From Strix aluco (taxonomy: Eukaryota; Chordata; Aves; Strigiformes; Strigidae): 64,000 nt of DNA. The notes under the pieces were generated by a model. It ran no database searches and was not told where the DNA came from. It saw only the letters and a program-made list of their open reading frames with translations. The stretch lies in NCBI RefSeq assembly GCF_031877795.1, contig NC_133934.1, positions 106,890,610 through 106,954,609 on the forward strand. Direction: 5' to 3'. How positions within the stretch are numbered: the stretch's first letter is position 1; every line of letters starts with the position of its first letter. This document shows positions 51,701 to 64,000 of this stretch, one piece after another. A program made the translations under genes and the position numbers.

Positions 51701-53214
51701 CCAAAAGCCCTTTAAAAGATTCTTTTTCAACAATTAGACTCTTTAGTTTGTTTATTGATTTCCCTAAATACTGGCAGTGAAACAAATCTGATCTGTGTAG
51801 GGGTTGTTTCTAATCAGTTGCACTTTCTGAGTCCCATGTATTTATCTATGTGTATTTCCCATTAAAATTTCAGATCTTACTGGGAAAGTTTTGCATTTGT
51901 CAAGAGCTGGTATAACAGAGTAACAGTTACCTAACACTTGACATTATAAGGCCTTGGTTTAGTTGCTTGTAACTGCCAAACTTTAATAATTTGAATTTAG
52001 ATTTTCTGTGCTGTCTGCCTCAGGCTGACACTTTGTACAATGCCAGCATAGATGTCTCTGTCTTTTCTGATGAATAACTTACAGAAAACTAGATTGTTTT
52101 GTCACTGATAAAAAATTCTTACGCTTGTTTTCAGAAGGTTTGGCACCTTGATGCTTCAGAACCACAGACCAAATGCTGGGGGTAGCCCTGGTAGAGAGAA
52201 ACTTTTCTTCATTCCCTAGGTTAATTCACACTGGAAGGTGGAAAACAACCTGACATAATGAAGTCTACGATGGCTAGCTGTGTACACTTAGTATATATGA
52301 GGCTAGTAAGTGAATTTGTTGATTATTTCATCCATACTGAGCACATGCTACTACAGGCTGAGTTGAGCTGACAGGAAGTTTCCAAATACAGAAGCAGATA
52401 TACTGAAAAGAGTTAGAGCAGAGGGTCTATAGCCATTAGTGCACATACACTACCAGGACAAAGCTTCCTGAGTCCCATCGTTCCTCTATTGTCAGCAAAT
52501 AGCCATGAAATCCCTTCGCAAAGTGCTTGTCTCATTTTGCCTTTAGAGGCTGGTTCTCATAAAGGATAACTGCCTGTTGTTAAGGTCAGTTAGCTCAAAT
52601 GTTAGAGGCCTGTACAAGCATATCTAAGTTCCAGCTCTACTAATGATCCATGTGAGACTTAATGTGGTTCCACATGATGGAATTAACACAGGAAATTACA
52701 CATAAAGAGATTATATTAAAAGAATATTATGGCTGCAAAGTCAAACACTCCAAAATTTTAAATGCTAAAAATCACATCGCCATGAAATCTTAATTCATTC
52801 TTTTCTTGTTCACATAGAGCACAAGATGAGCAACATGGTTAAAACTGTGGGTACAAGCAGGTCCCAGGAAATCAGCTGCATTATCTTGTATTTAGCAGAG
52901 GACACATACTTAATTGTCGTGCTGAAGAAGACTGCAGCCTAAAAATGAGGACAATGACATTGATGTTTTATCAGCTATTCATTTACCATGTAAATATTTT
53001 GAAAAATAAAGCCTAGTTTCATGAGTGATGCAAATCTTACCATCAAAGGTGCTTCATGACGGGTGAATTTAGGCCTCTTTCTTGTCTGTGTTTATCTCAA
53101 ACAGGTAGAAAATGACTTCATGTTTCTCGGAGTGTATGACTGGTACCCCCTGCTCCCAATCCTGATAGTATGGTTAGCATAACTAATGCCATTTTATGAG
53201 GCAAAGCCATTCTC

Positions 53215-53962
53215 TGTGACCAAGTGAGTCACGTATGAGTTCCCTTTCCCTTGATTATCAGGCCCTGAAGGTCCTGTGAACCAAGTAGACAAACCAAACA
53301 GATTTCTTCTTCCCCTCCCTGCCAGCCTCAAGGTTCCTGGGCGCCAGGCCGATTACTCCCTTGCTTGCCAGCCTTGAAGGTCCCAGGCACACAGCCAGCC
53401 AGGTGTTGTTGATAAGCCCATCACAGAGCAGGGAAGCGTAACAGCACACAGAGAGCACTGTCTACAAAATGAAGCAGTTGCAAGGCCTAAGCTTGGACTA
53501 GAGCTGCTGCTGGACAACGAGACCTGTGACCAGTCAATGGCCAGGGTCACCTCCACCTTTGCTTCCTCCAAGGACTGAGTGAGTGACTTGGATTCTTGAT
53601 ATGATTTTCAGGTCTGGATTATGATTGTTATATTGACACAGCAAACCATGTATTAAGATCTGATCTCATCTGATCTGCAGAGAGTCTAGGTGTTAAGAAA
53701 CCTTAAGTTAAATTAGGGTCTAGGTGATTAGAAATCATAAATTGTATTATAAATTCTGTATTACATTACTTATAAATTGTACTACATTGACTCTGCTTGT
53801 AGAAATCTGGTGCAAATCTAATAATAAACTCTGTGCTATACTAATCATAATATCTTGTTAAGAAAATTAAGTTTTAATTGTAACTACAGCTCAGTGCTGT
53901 CTCAGATCATTCTGCCAAGGATCCCTAAAAGAACCTGTCTGTGTCCTTAGTGTCAGGTGACA
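53215..53962 (+). mobile_element. Probable solo LTR of an endogenous retrovirus-like element
   Basis: The segment begins TGTGACC and ends GGTGACA, so its termini form an imperfect inverted repeat with the TG...CA ends of retroviral LTRs. A poly(A) signal AATAAA lies at 53823-53828 in the plus orientation. The 5' part carries direct repeats (53321-53341 and 53367-53387), which look like U3 repeats; another duplicated motif, GTCTAGGTG, occurs at 53684 and 53718. No primer-binding site, polypurine tract, gag, pol or env is seen beside it, so it would be a solo LTR of about 748 bases. No target-site duplication is visible, which weakens the exact borders. It could be another LTR-class repeat. Confidence 0.5.
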
Positions 53963-56127
53963 GAATGTTTTAGTCCTATCAAAATTAGTAATAAATTATA
54001 ATTATGCTATGTAAATAATCAGATTAATCCCCAAACAGAAGGTGGACTGTGAAATAAACTGTAAATTCACAATAGAAAAAAATGCAGATGCTAGGTTATA
54101 CATGCACAGCAGCTTAAATCCAGGAAATCCCAGATCTGACATGTAGTTACTTGGGCTTCATTTCCACCATTCTTGGTGTCACTTCTTACTGATGGAATTA
54201 TAGCTTTCATTTACAGTGGTGATTATTGATTTGACATAAATCTGCATGCAAATAATTAAACTGATAATTCTGGATTATATATGATTGATGAATAGTAAAA
54301 TCCAGCACCTCCTGCAGCTTGGAAATGTTCCTCTGTTAGTGATGTTACAATTGATCTTGAATTGGTCATCTGAAGTTTGACTCCATCATTTCTTTCACAT
54401 TGTTTTCATCTTACTCACTATTGAACAGAACTAGCTGTTCATTGAATATCCCAGTAAATTTTCCAAGATCAAAATCCTGGGTTCTGCTTCTGATAAAATG
54501 GCTGCTCTTTAAAATAGCCCACAGGCTGCTAATAAAAAATTTACGTACTGTAACAGCTCATTTTAGTTGCCTGACCCTCAAAGAAGATTAGGTACCTTGG
54601 CTTTCTGTACTGTGCCAGGAGAAAATTAAATGCCCCAATCAGACAATTGAAAAGAATAAGTGGTGAACTGCACAAAGATGCATAAAGGAAGAGAAATGTG
54701 AAATGCTGTTGAACCCAGGAATCCTATCTTCAAGGTGAGAACTCTGAGTACCAGGCTAGCAAGTCATGCCCCTTCTTGTCTGCCATTCTTCTGGAACCAT
54801 AAATCTTGTGCTCCTTTCAGCACGAAGGCAGAGAGCCAACAGGAAGAAAAATGCTGCCCCTACCTCAGCCAGTTTGCTAACTGTTAGGGCAGGCTCCTAG
54901 GGAGGAAGAAGATGGCATAATTGAACCTCCTTAAGCAAACTAAACTCAGGACCCCAATGACTTTGTTGGCAAGTGCTCTCATCACTGGCTTAGATAGTAA
55001 GGCAAGACCTATAGTGCAAGGTAAGGTAACCACCATATAAAAGGTGACCCCCTATAATCTCATTTTAAGAAGAAATTAGTTATGATTCCTTATGTAATTT
55101 TAAGTTCTAAAACAATTGTGTAGTATAACAATCCATTGTTAAACAGCTGTGATATTCCTACCCAGAAGTAGCAGTATTTTAGCCATGAACAAGCACCCAC
55201 CTGGGATATATGTGAATGGAAAAAGGGAGAGGATCTGATTATCTATGAAACATTTTTCTGTACTTCAGGATGAATGACAACAGACAAAAATAGTATTTTT
55301 TTCCCATAGTTTTATATCTTGCTAAAACAAAACTGATAAATCATAATAATATCTCACATTCCCCTATCTTCCTTGTTCTTTTCCCTATGAGCAAGTGCAC
55401 ACATTTACAATGGGCTTAGCTTTAAAAGCTTGATAGGGAGCCATCTGCCCAAGCAGAAAACAAGAAAATTAGCAGCAGAGTGGATTTTTACTTGACACTA
55501 TGATGCTTTTCATGTTAAAGTCATAAGCTCTTCCTTAAAAGAGTTCAGAAATAATAAATTCAACAGGTAATTAGTATTTGAGGTTTGGCTTCTTCCCTTG
55601 TGATCATCTTTAACAGATACGTGCTTTTAAATTTACTGGGGGAATGACTGGCTACTAATACAGAGGCAGATACATTATCTTGGTTGATATTTCCAGATAC
55701 TTTATACTCATATATATATTTTTTTTAACTGGAAAAGGCAGTAATTTTTTTTCTTTCACTTTTTTCCATTTCCCTTGCATCCTCTCTTCCCTGAGCCATA
55801 ATAATCAGAGGAGTGGATTGAGAGCTGTCGCATAGAGACAGCTTCCCTCAGTACCTGCCCTGCATACTAATTAAGTGCTTCCAGTCTGCAGGCTGGGACA
55901 TGGATTCAGTCTTTCAAGTCAGCCCAAGGCTGGAAATGAAAATGAAAAGCTATAAACCTCACTCAGCAGAATGGAAAGCATAAGGTTGCTGGGATATTGT
56001 ATTGTGCAAGTTACATTCATGAATACAGTGGAAAGGACTAAAAGAATCTACTGTGATAAAAAATGCAACAGATAAGGGGGATTTCTTAGGAGAGTTGGGT
56101 ATGGATCTGAATTCCAGCTACTGATTT
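53963..56127. other. Non-coding between solo LTR and CR1 fragment
   Basis: AT-rich sequence with one octamer (54246-54253). I see no gene, RNA or further repeat that I can name. Confidence 0.6.
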
Positions 56128-56390
56128 GCTTTCATGTCACCTGCAATATTTGCCATCTCACTGTTCACCCGCCTTTTATAGATAACCGCTCAATATATTA
56201 CACACAATAGTAGTAGTTAGTACTGTACCTTGTGGCACCCCACTACTAACCTTTTGTCGTGGAAAATCTAACAGTTCTGCCTTTTAATCAGGATCTAATT
56301 CATAAAAGTATTACCTCATATCTGTGACTTTAATAACTTTAATATCTTTGTCTGAAGCTTTGCCTGTGAAATTGATTAGTGAAGGTATAA
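56128..56390 (-). mobile_element. CR1 LINE internal fragment
   Basis: The reverse complement of the CR1 reverse-transcriptase region is recognisable from GCCATCTCACTGTTCACCCG (near 56152) through TTGTGGCACCCCACTACTAA (near 56231) to the CTTTTAATCAG block near 56281. It is heavily diverged, with no open frame, and both ends fade into unrelated sequence. It is in the same orientation as the copy at the end of the window, but covers a more 5' part of the element. Confidence 0.75.
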
Positions 56391-59300
56391 CTCCTTTACC
56401 CTATAGTACCCCTTCATACGCTGAACCAACAGAGAGCTGATGGGAAGATAGGTAACGTCAGGCGGCTAGAAGTTTCCTGTGAGATTTCTGTGCAAAAAAG
56501 CTCAGACTAGGGGAAGTTAAGGCTGACGGTTGGGATGAGTGGAGAATGCAGCCATGGAGAGGTAAGGCACTGCCCTCAAATGATGTACTGCTTGGTTGTC
56601 TAAGAGTGAGTTACCTTCATTGTTCAGAACCTGAGATGAAGGCATGAAAGATCTTGGTTATTTACATTTTATTTCAGTTGTGTCTGTCTCTTGCTCCTGG
56701 AAAATAAGCTCTAGCTGCTTTGATCTGTAAGCAGAAGCAGCTTGGGATTCAAGGATTCTCTTGAAGAAAAAGAAGATGACATTTTTTCCTTCCAGCAAGG
56801 AATGTGGAAGAGCTCTGTTAATGTACATGTTTACAGCATATCCAGAAGAATACATCTCTTTTGATGAGCTGTTGACAAACCAGAGCTAGGATAGAACCCT
56901 CCTCCCACCTCTGCTAGAAAGATGCTGTGGACCTCACAATTTCTAGGGACTCTTCTGGACGTGAACCTTGCAAGTGGACTGCTCTGGAACCAGAGATGCC
57001 ATCTGAATAAGCTTATTCTGATGATGCTTGATTCCTAAAGCCCAGGATCGGATGTCTCAAATTTTTCTTCTTTGAAGGGAAAAACTCTTTGCAAGAATAA
57101 GCACATTTCACCATGAAACTGATGCTGTAAGAAGCTTTAACTGGTGCACAAAGGAGCGTTTTCTGGCCTGGCTGCCAGAAAAGGGAGCTGGTAAAAGTAA
57201 ATGGTATGCCATAGTGTAATGATTGAAAGTTTTCTCTGTGTTAGCATTTTTCTCCAGAGAAATGTTCAAGAGTTGCTCTGTTTCGGATTGGATACTCCCT
57301 ACCAATTGTGATTTTTGGAGCAGGCTAAAAGAAGGGCATCTCCATCAAAGTATATTTGGTCAGTATTGGATCAAGTCTTTTATGCATTGATGGAAAATGC
57401 ACTGAGTCCAAATTTCAAATGCTTATTTTGTACTTTAAATTCTCTTGTTCTGGTAGAGATCATATCCAAACTGCATACCATTCTTCAGTGTAAAATTAAT
57501 GAAATAATATAACCTGGGTATTCTGTTGTGGATATAGCTTGATCTCTGCATTAAATTTCAGAAGCTGTCCAGGCACATGTAAACTAGAGCCCTTTTGAGA
57601 CCCCAGGTGGCCTCTGTCAAAGGAAGAACCTGAAACGGGGCAAAAGAAAGTCTTATTTTGACAGAGATTCTTCAAGTAACAAGTTTCCCAGAAGGCATGA
57701 ACTACCCTGGTGTAAAATGATCTCTAATGAGTAAGTTCTATAGATAACTAATGCACCTGCATTAACAACAAAGATAAGGTAAAACCATTGCCAAGCATTT
57801 AATGATAGCCTAAGGGCTAATGAAGATCTGAAGGTTAGCAACTTGAAAGGCAATGGTCACAGCCCACCAAGAACATGATGTACTTTCTTGTCTTACTGAG
57901 ATATAGATGGAAATTATTCAAAAGCCTAGAGACCCAAATCCATCCTGAACATTGAAAGGATAGATTACTCTCCTCTAGTAAAGCATGCAGAATTTCCTTC
58001 TACTAAGGTATTTGTCCAAATTGCAGAATTCAAATCCAGTATATAGTGTGCATGAGTGAGTGTGTGAGTGTGAGTGTGTGAGAGTGTGTGTGTGAGTCCA
58101 TGAGTGTGTGTGTGTGCATAAAAATAATACAGAAACTTAAACTCTTCTTCCTGGCAATGTCTTCTATGGCTCACTTTTTCACCATAGCCAAGTTACAGTC
58201 TTCAAGGGTTTTTTCATGATAAAGATACCAGGAGCAGAAGGGAACAAGATCTCTAGGCTTTGGTTCTGTTTCTAGTCAGAATCACCACCCTTTCAAGCCT
58301 TTCAAACCAAATGACCCACAGAAAAGGCAAGACAAAGAATCATCATAAGACAAACAAAAACATCTCTCGTCTGGCTTTAGATCTCTCAGTCATATTCATA
58401 AATGATATCTAGATTCAAGTTTGGCTTTAACTTTGGATTTCAGGGGCAATTTTGATTTCTTTTTGAAGGGGGCAGAAGAGTGAGAATGGCAAGAGAGGTG
58501 TTGTTTTTTGTGTTCTCCTTTGATTAGGACTGGCAGATTCTCGTGGTCTTTGCAGGTAGCCAGTTCCTAAAAGAGGATTGCTAACTGCTGTCACATACAG
58601 GACTGAAAAGATTTCCTTCAAAAGCAGAGTTTGATTCAAACCCTGAAAACTGACTGTGAACTCTGTGGCTTTCAGCTCTTCCAAAATCTTGTCTGCCTTG
58701 AGCTGAAGAGATCTGAGCAAGTCCAGTTTCTCAGATGAACAGAAAAGGAATTCTCATCTCTCTATTTAAGTTCCTATACTAGCCCAATCTCTGAGATATG
58801 AGTCAGTAATGACTCCTGAGAGAAACCATCATGCCTAAAGACCGCCAGCAGCACAAAATAGCAAAGGAACCTTGAGGAAATGTTTGGACACCTCCTTAGC
58901 CTTCCTTGAACAATTCCAGATAATTCTGAACCCAAGAGCCAGCCATGAACCACAGTGAGTCTGTGTCTGGCCATAACTACTCAATAATTGGCAGCTACAA
59001 GTATTGAGAGAGCCAAAGAATAAACCTTTCCTCCAAATATGCTCAATTGTTTGGACACTGTCTCTAGGGGCCAATGACACTTCTCTCAGTTTTAGACTTG
59101 CAGTCTTGCAGCCAAAACCACAACAAGATGGGGTAGGATGCAGGAAATAAATCAGATGCCACCCTTTTCTGGAAATTATTTTTCTGCAGCTATTTGGCAA
59201 CATTTTTAGGTTTGTGGACCGGAAGGTTGTCAGACTGAACAACTCAAGAGACAGGGAAAGGAACAAGTTTCATCATCGGAATTGCTATGCATTCCTGCCC

Positions 59301-62300
59301 CTCTTCTCCCACCCAGTTTAATATCTATTATCTCTCCTTTAGGGTTTTAATTGTCTCTGAAAAAGCTACACAAATGGTTGTGTGAGGAGACAGTACTGGA
59401 TGATATCTGTACCACTACATTTAGATGAATCTTTAATGTTTGGAATATGAACTTAAGATTCCTATTAACATTTTCTTCTCCAAAGTAGTGGTGCCCAGCT
59501 CTCCCACAAAGTCTTTTCTGGTCTTTCCTATCTTCCTTGTTTGCATTCTGTCTAATGAAGGTTTGATGCAAGCAGCCATAACAGTCCTCAATTTGCACAA
59601 TGCTTTGTGAGCCAGTGACCAGAAAGTAATGCCTTAAACCAAAACTAGGAAAAGTCTTTAAGTGTTTAAGACTTAAGTGGCAGTGCTGGACCTGCCACTT
59701 CCCAGAAGTCACTCTGTATGCTATGATACAAAAGAACGTTACACTTACCCTCTATGCTATTTTTTCTTTCCCACATATCTCCCTTTTTCTAATTTATAAA
59801 GCAAACCAATAAACCAACCAACCCAGGGCTGGCATCCAGCACCAGCAGTTCTAATGCCACCTAACTAATTCTCTATAGTCCTCCACTTTTTTTATAGCAG
59901 TGACACTTAATACCACCTTTTGAGGCTTTGTATAGAATGATCAAATTTACGTCTACATACCTGCGGACAAAATAAAGATCTTGCTTAGCTTATTTTTTTC
60001 CTCATGTCAAAACCCTTCCACCCCTCTTTCTGTATCTAAGGAAAAATAAAAAGGCTTTAAGTGATCACTTGCAAGGGGAGTATACTTGGCTGTAAGTTCA
60101 CTTGCAAGGCATGCCACAAGCCAGTTTGAAACCATCTGAAGAAGTATTCCCCTGAACGAGGGTGATGCCTCAATTTCTATATACTGACAGGTATAGAAAC
60201 AACATTTCTTGCTAGGGGGATGGATGATAGAGGAGTAGAACCTCAGCACCAAGAGCCCGTGCTATGAAATGCCTGGAAGAAAATCAAAGTCAGAAGGTGA
60301 ACTCTAGAGCTATCTAAACTATCAGCAATGGTGTCAAAGGTGTTCTCTTGATTAAACATGATTTTTATTAAGTGGAGTTTTAATATGAAACCAGGTCCTT
60401 AACTCTGAGGGCTTTATGACAGCAAGATGAGATCTATAGATTTGAGAAATTGGGTGACATAAAGTTTGAACTTTGGCTTCCTTTACACAAAGGACTCATT
60501 TTCCTGGACTCTCATTTAGTCCAGAGAAGATGCTTCCTAAAGATGTTGAGGCATAAGTAACTGTTTGATTATTTGACATTTCCTTCATAAGCACCTCCAA
60601 AGATGCCAGCTGATGGTATCTTGGCCAGGCAAACTTAAGTGGCATATTGCACATTCTCTTCCGTTCTTTGCTATTATTACAGGAGTTGCTCTCCTTCACT
60701 TCATCTGACAAACTCTAAACTTTTACCCATTGGAACCCACTTAACAGTTCTGTGTCAGGGATAACACACATAAAGCCCTTCCTGGTTCACTCTGCATTTA
60801 AATTCTCCCACTGTGTGAAAACAGCAAAGTAGTTCCTACAGGCTGCTTGAACTAACAGATGTGACTTGTTAGACTGCTAGAAAGAAGAGATGAAAACTCT
60901 CTTCTTAGTAGGCAAGGCTATAAAATAAGAAAGCAGGGGTAGAGGGGAGGAGGATGTACATTTCTCCCACGGTAGGGAGGAAGAAACTAAAAAAAACGCC
61001 TATAAGCCAAGGAGGCTACCATGGTTTCCCTAGAGCTTCTTCTAGTCTCACTTTATAAGAGAATTTCTCCTTTAAAATATTAAATGAAAAGAAGCTGTAC
61101 TGCCACACCTACACAGTCTTTTAGGATATGGTCTAGTTTTTTAGGTTTTAGTGGAAAGACTTGAAAGACTAAGTTCTCAAGCTAAGAACTGTGTCCCTTC
61201 TGGACGCCTTATGGAAAGGTTTTCAACACCATACCCCATTAACAGCATGTTTCTCAATGGCATAAAGGCAGATTCTGTGCCCTGGAACAACAGTCACTGG
61301 GAATGGATCTGTCATATTGGGCAAGGTCCAAGGAGCCTAAAAATGTCCCAAATTTGATAACTTGCAAAAAAAAAAAATCTTGAAAATAAATTTTGTGAAT
61401 ATACCTTTAAGATTTTTAAAAATAACTTACGATTTTATAAATTTCTTTCTTCTGTAAGAAAAAAGTTTGTTCTGAATACCAATCTCTAGTGCAGCTACTG
61501 GAAAATGAAGTCTCTGATAAATTCATTGGTTTCATTGCGTTTAGTTTGTAAATTCAGTATCCTTCCCAGCAGCATTTATAAATAGGTACAACATTTACCT
61601 CTATGCAAATATTTGAAATATCATGGTAACATTTCAGATTTTTAAAAGTAGACTGAATACTTTATTAGCAGCTCAGCTACTTCAAGAATTCTGTAAAAAC
61701 TTAAAAATGGATAGACAGTAATTTTTTTTTTTAATTAGAATCTCTCATATGTCTTTTAAATTCTTCCTTGCACCTTGCTTTTGGGTTGCATTTTTCTTTT
61801 CTGGGGCTAAAAATACTAATTTCTCTTGAATTACCATGTGAACTACTTCACTTAATGCTTTCCTTTATTATTTGTCTGGTTTGGGGTTTTATCATTACAA
61901 TCCCTTTTAAGGTAGAGGATGCTTTTATACTTTATCTCATATTGAATAGTAAAGAAGTATAAATACTAGTCATAATAATTTAATAACAACATAAGATGAT
62001 AAATGTTAATGTCTCAGCACAATGTGTCTTAGAAACTGCTCTCTGCAAGACAGCATGATGATGATTATAAATTTATCTGTCCCATAATTTAAATGCATCC
62101 AAACTCTCAAATGCAGAAAAGCACATAATAGTACTACACAGCAGTTCAGGGAGTGATGAAGTATATCACGCCTAGTTCAAACTTTAGAGGGAATGTAGTC
62201 AGTCAGCTGGTAACTAATCACAAAGCTGTAGTTAGCACCTCAATTCTTGAGAAAGATGCTACCAATCTTCAATAAAACCAAACAACAAAGAACTCAGGTT

Positions 62301-63227
62301 TATACTTCATCAATAAAACTACTTTCTGAAGCATAACTCTAGCATCAATATCATGCATCAGTTCAATCCTGGAACTCATGACTGAGAAGGATACTACAGC
62401 CACAAGAACATGCACACTTTCGTTTCCATCTTCCAGAAGTCACTCCCAAGGCCCCTATAATATAGGGGATTTGTTAGTTGAAATGAACTCAAATAATCTT
62501 AAAGTAAACCACTTTACAAAATACAGGGAAAGGCACCCCCCACCCCAACTTGACCAGTAAAAAAGTTTCCTTTCTGACCTGAAATCAGTGCACCAAATCT
62601 GAAATCCTATCAACTCTGTGGCCAATCTGATCAGAGAAATATAGAAGAGTGAAAAACATTTCAAAAATGACATTACACTATTAAAAAGGAGAGAAACCAA
62701 GAAATTTTTCTTCTCCTCTTCAAGCAATGAATGGTAACTCTGAAGCATGTGATACATTAATTAAATGCAACAATTAAATACAACAATTACTATTGAAAGC
62801 TCATGATCCAGCAAGAGATGAAGAATCTCATCTAATGAGTGGATCTGGGTTGGCCCAATCTTCTGTCCTTGCACACTTCAGCCATAGAAACCCTTGGATT
62901 CCATACTGAAACATGTCCTTGGACTGACAGTCTGTTTGCTTTCAAAGACGTGCCTAGTATCTACAGGACAGAAACCACACCAGTACTTAGTCTTTCCTTT
63001 TATCTGTGCCATTGTATCTCATTGCCAACTTTTCTGGCTTCATTCTCTTCCACTTCCTAGTTTTACAGCAAACAAAACACATGGCACAAAACACTTCCTG
63101 ACACAGCCATACATGGAAAGCCAGTCTTCCTTTAGTGCTCTTATAAGAATGACAGCAAACCAAATGCACAAAGCCTCATTTCACAAGTATTACTTTACAA
63201 CTTCATGACCAACCCTCACCTGTCCTT
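56391..63227. other. Non-coding between the two CR1 copies
   Basis: AT-rich sequence without a recognisable exon. Minus-strand open frames of about 100-143 codons between 58.4 and 59.7 kb have no recognisable domain and may come from an unidentified old repeat. An octamer is at 61603-61610. Confidence 0.5.
58046..58117 (+). repeat. (GT)n/(GA) imperfect microsatellite
   Basis: GT dinucleotide repeats interrupted by GA and by CCAT extend for about 70 bases. His/Thr-rich frames on the other strand are artefacts. Confidence 0.9.
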
Positions 63228-64000
63228 AATTTACCAAGCTTCAGATTTCTTGCACCCATTACTCTGTCTGGAAGACAGTTCCAGAAGTTAATTTCTCTGA
63301 TGGCTAGAGAACTTCTTTTAACTTCCTGTCTAAATGTATTATTGATTAATTCATATCCATTTGATCTTATCTTTTACCTTTAATTCTTCTTCTCCCTACT
63401 TGCTATTTACCCCCAAATGTATTTCTAGAAGGTAATCATATCCTCTTTGAATCTTCATCTTGGTCAGCCAAACCAAGCCACATTCTTTTAATCTCCTCTC
63501 AAAAGACTTTTTTGCCATTCCATTAATGGTCCTTGGAGACCTCTTCTGGGTTTGTTCCAGTTTAAATTCACCTTTTTTCCAGTACAGATGGTCAGACTGA
63601 TACCAGTAATCCAGATGAGATCTTAACAGTATTTTCTCCTAATCATATCAATATTTTCCAATACCCACAGAAAATGTGGTTTTGACATTTGCAGTGGCCT
63701 TCTTCATGGCTGAAAAATACTATTAGTGCATTTACCTCAATAATCACAGAGTTCTAACTTCCTGCATCCCTGCCAACCAATGAGCCTCCAGCTCACAGCA
63801 GAAGGTCCCTAAATGCATGACTCGGCAGTATTAAATTTTTTCTCATTGTGATGATGCCTACTGAGAGTCATCTCATTCCTCCTATCTTATAGGCAGATTC
63901 TCCTTAATATTTGTAATACCTCCCAACTCTCTGTTATCTACTCTAATATCATGAGCACAAACTGGGTTTTGCACTAAGGGCACTAATGTGAAATATTAAA
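63228..64000 (-). mobile_element. CR1 LINE, 3' portion, truncated by window end
   Basis: The plus strand matches the reverse complement of CR1 3' sequence in the correct order. Landmarks are the GACAGTTCCAGAAGTTAATT block near 63273, the TTTGTTCCAGTTTAAATTCA-like block near 63552, CCAGATGAGATCTTAACAGT near 63611, and CTAAATGCATGACTCGGCAG near 63810. The element therefore runs on the minus strand, with its 3' end near 63228 and its 5' part beyond the window. Many substitutions and no intact reverse transcriptase frame show that it is old and inactive. Confidence 0.85.

Larger units (their letters stand above)
36069..53214. other. Non-coding, right flank part 1
   Basis: This is AT-rich DNA without a recognisable gene. 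A 215-codon frame at 39348-39995 is long for such DNA but has no known domain. Octamers are at 39553, 41943 and 53028. The interval 48.55-50.35 kb is richer in GC and in short overlapping frames on both strands and may be a decayed transposon copy that I cannot identify. Confidence 0.5.

Noticed and set aside
58427-59712. Minus-strand frames of 97-143 codons
   Set aside because: No recognisable domains, and they lie in different phases without splice sites I can defend. They may come from an old repeat but are not supported as genes.

Overview
This is a 64 kb piece of a vertebrate nuclear genome. It holds one gene I can support: IRF2BPL, an intronless gene on the minus strand (coding region 27565-29784). 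It sits in a large CpG island and is flanked on both sides by tens of kilobases of non-coding DNA. There are no bacterial or phage features and no CRISPR array. I found no second gene, no exon of a neighbouring gene and no intact RNA gene.

The host is most likely a sauropsid other than a squamate (turtle, crocodilian or bird). Two decayed CR1 LINE copies are recognisable (56128-56390 and 63228 to the window end), there is one old MIR-type SINE relic (21241-21322), and no Alu, B1 or L1 elements are visible. IRF2BPL has only three glutamines where mammals carry a long polyglutamine tract. The exact lineage cannot be fixed from this window.

Layout. 1-26.8 kb is non-coding DNA with GC-richer patches near 7.0-7.5 kb and 21.4-22.5 kb, several G-runs and one striking hairpin carrying two octamer (ATGCAAAT) sites at 14.92 kb. 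From 26.8 to about 30.8 kb lies the IRF2BPL unit read right to left: promoter/5' UTR in the CpG island, a 739-codon reading frame, about 0.74 kb of 3' UTR, and a poly(A) signal at 26842-26847. A smaller CpG-rich patch (31.43-31.72 kb) and a further octamer hairpin lie upstream of the promoter. Between 34.86 and 36.07 kb a long pyrimidine microsatellite is followed by a long purine microsatellite on the same strand. From 36 kb to the end the DNA is AT-rich and non-coding, with a likely solo LTR (53215-53962), two CR1 fragments and a few perfect short hairpins.

Nothing here makes a multi-gene system. The most interesting signals are regulatory or structural: about 16 exact octamer sites counted by eye against roughly 4 expected, paired octamers inside hairpins, the opposed pyrimidine/purine tracts, and the short polyglutamine tract of IRF2BPL. 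I find no convincing new biological system.
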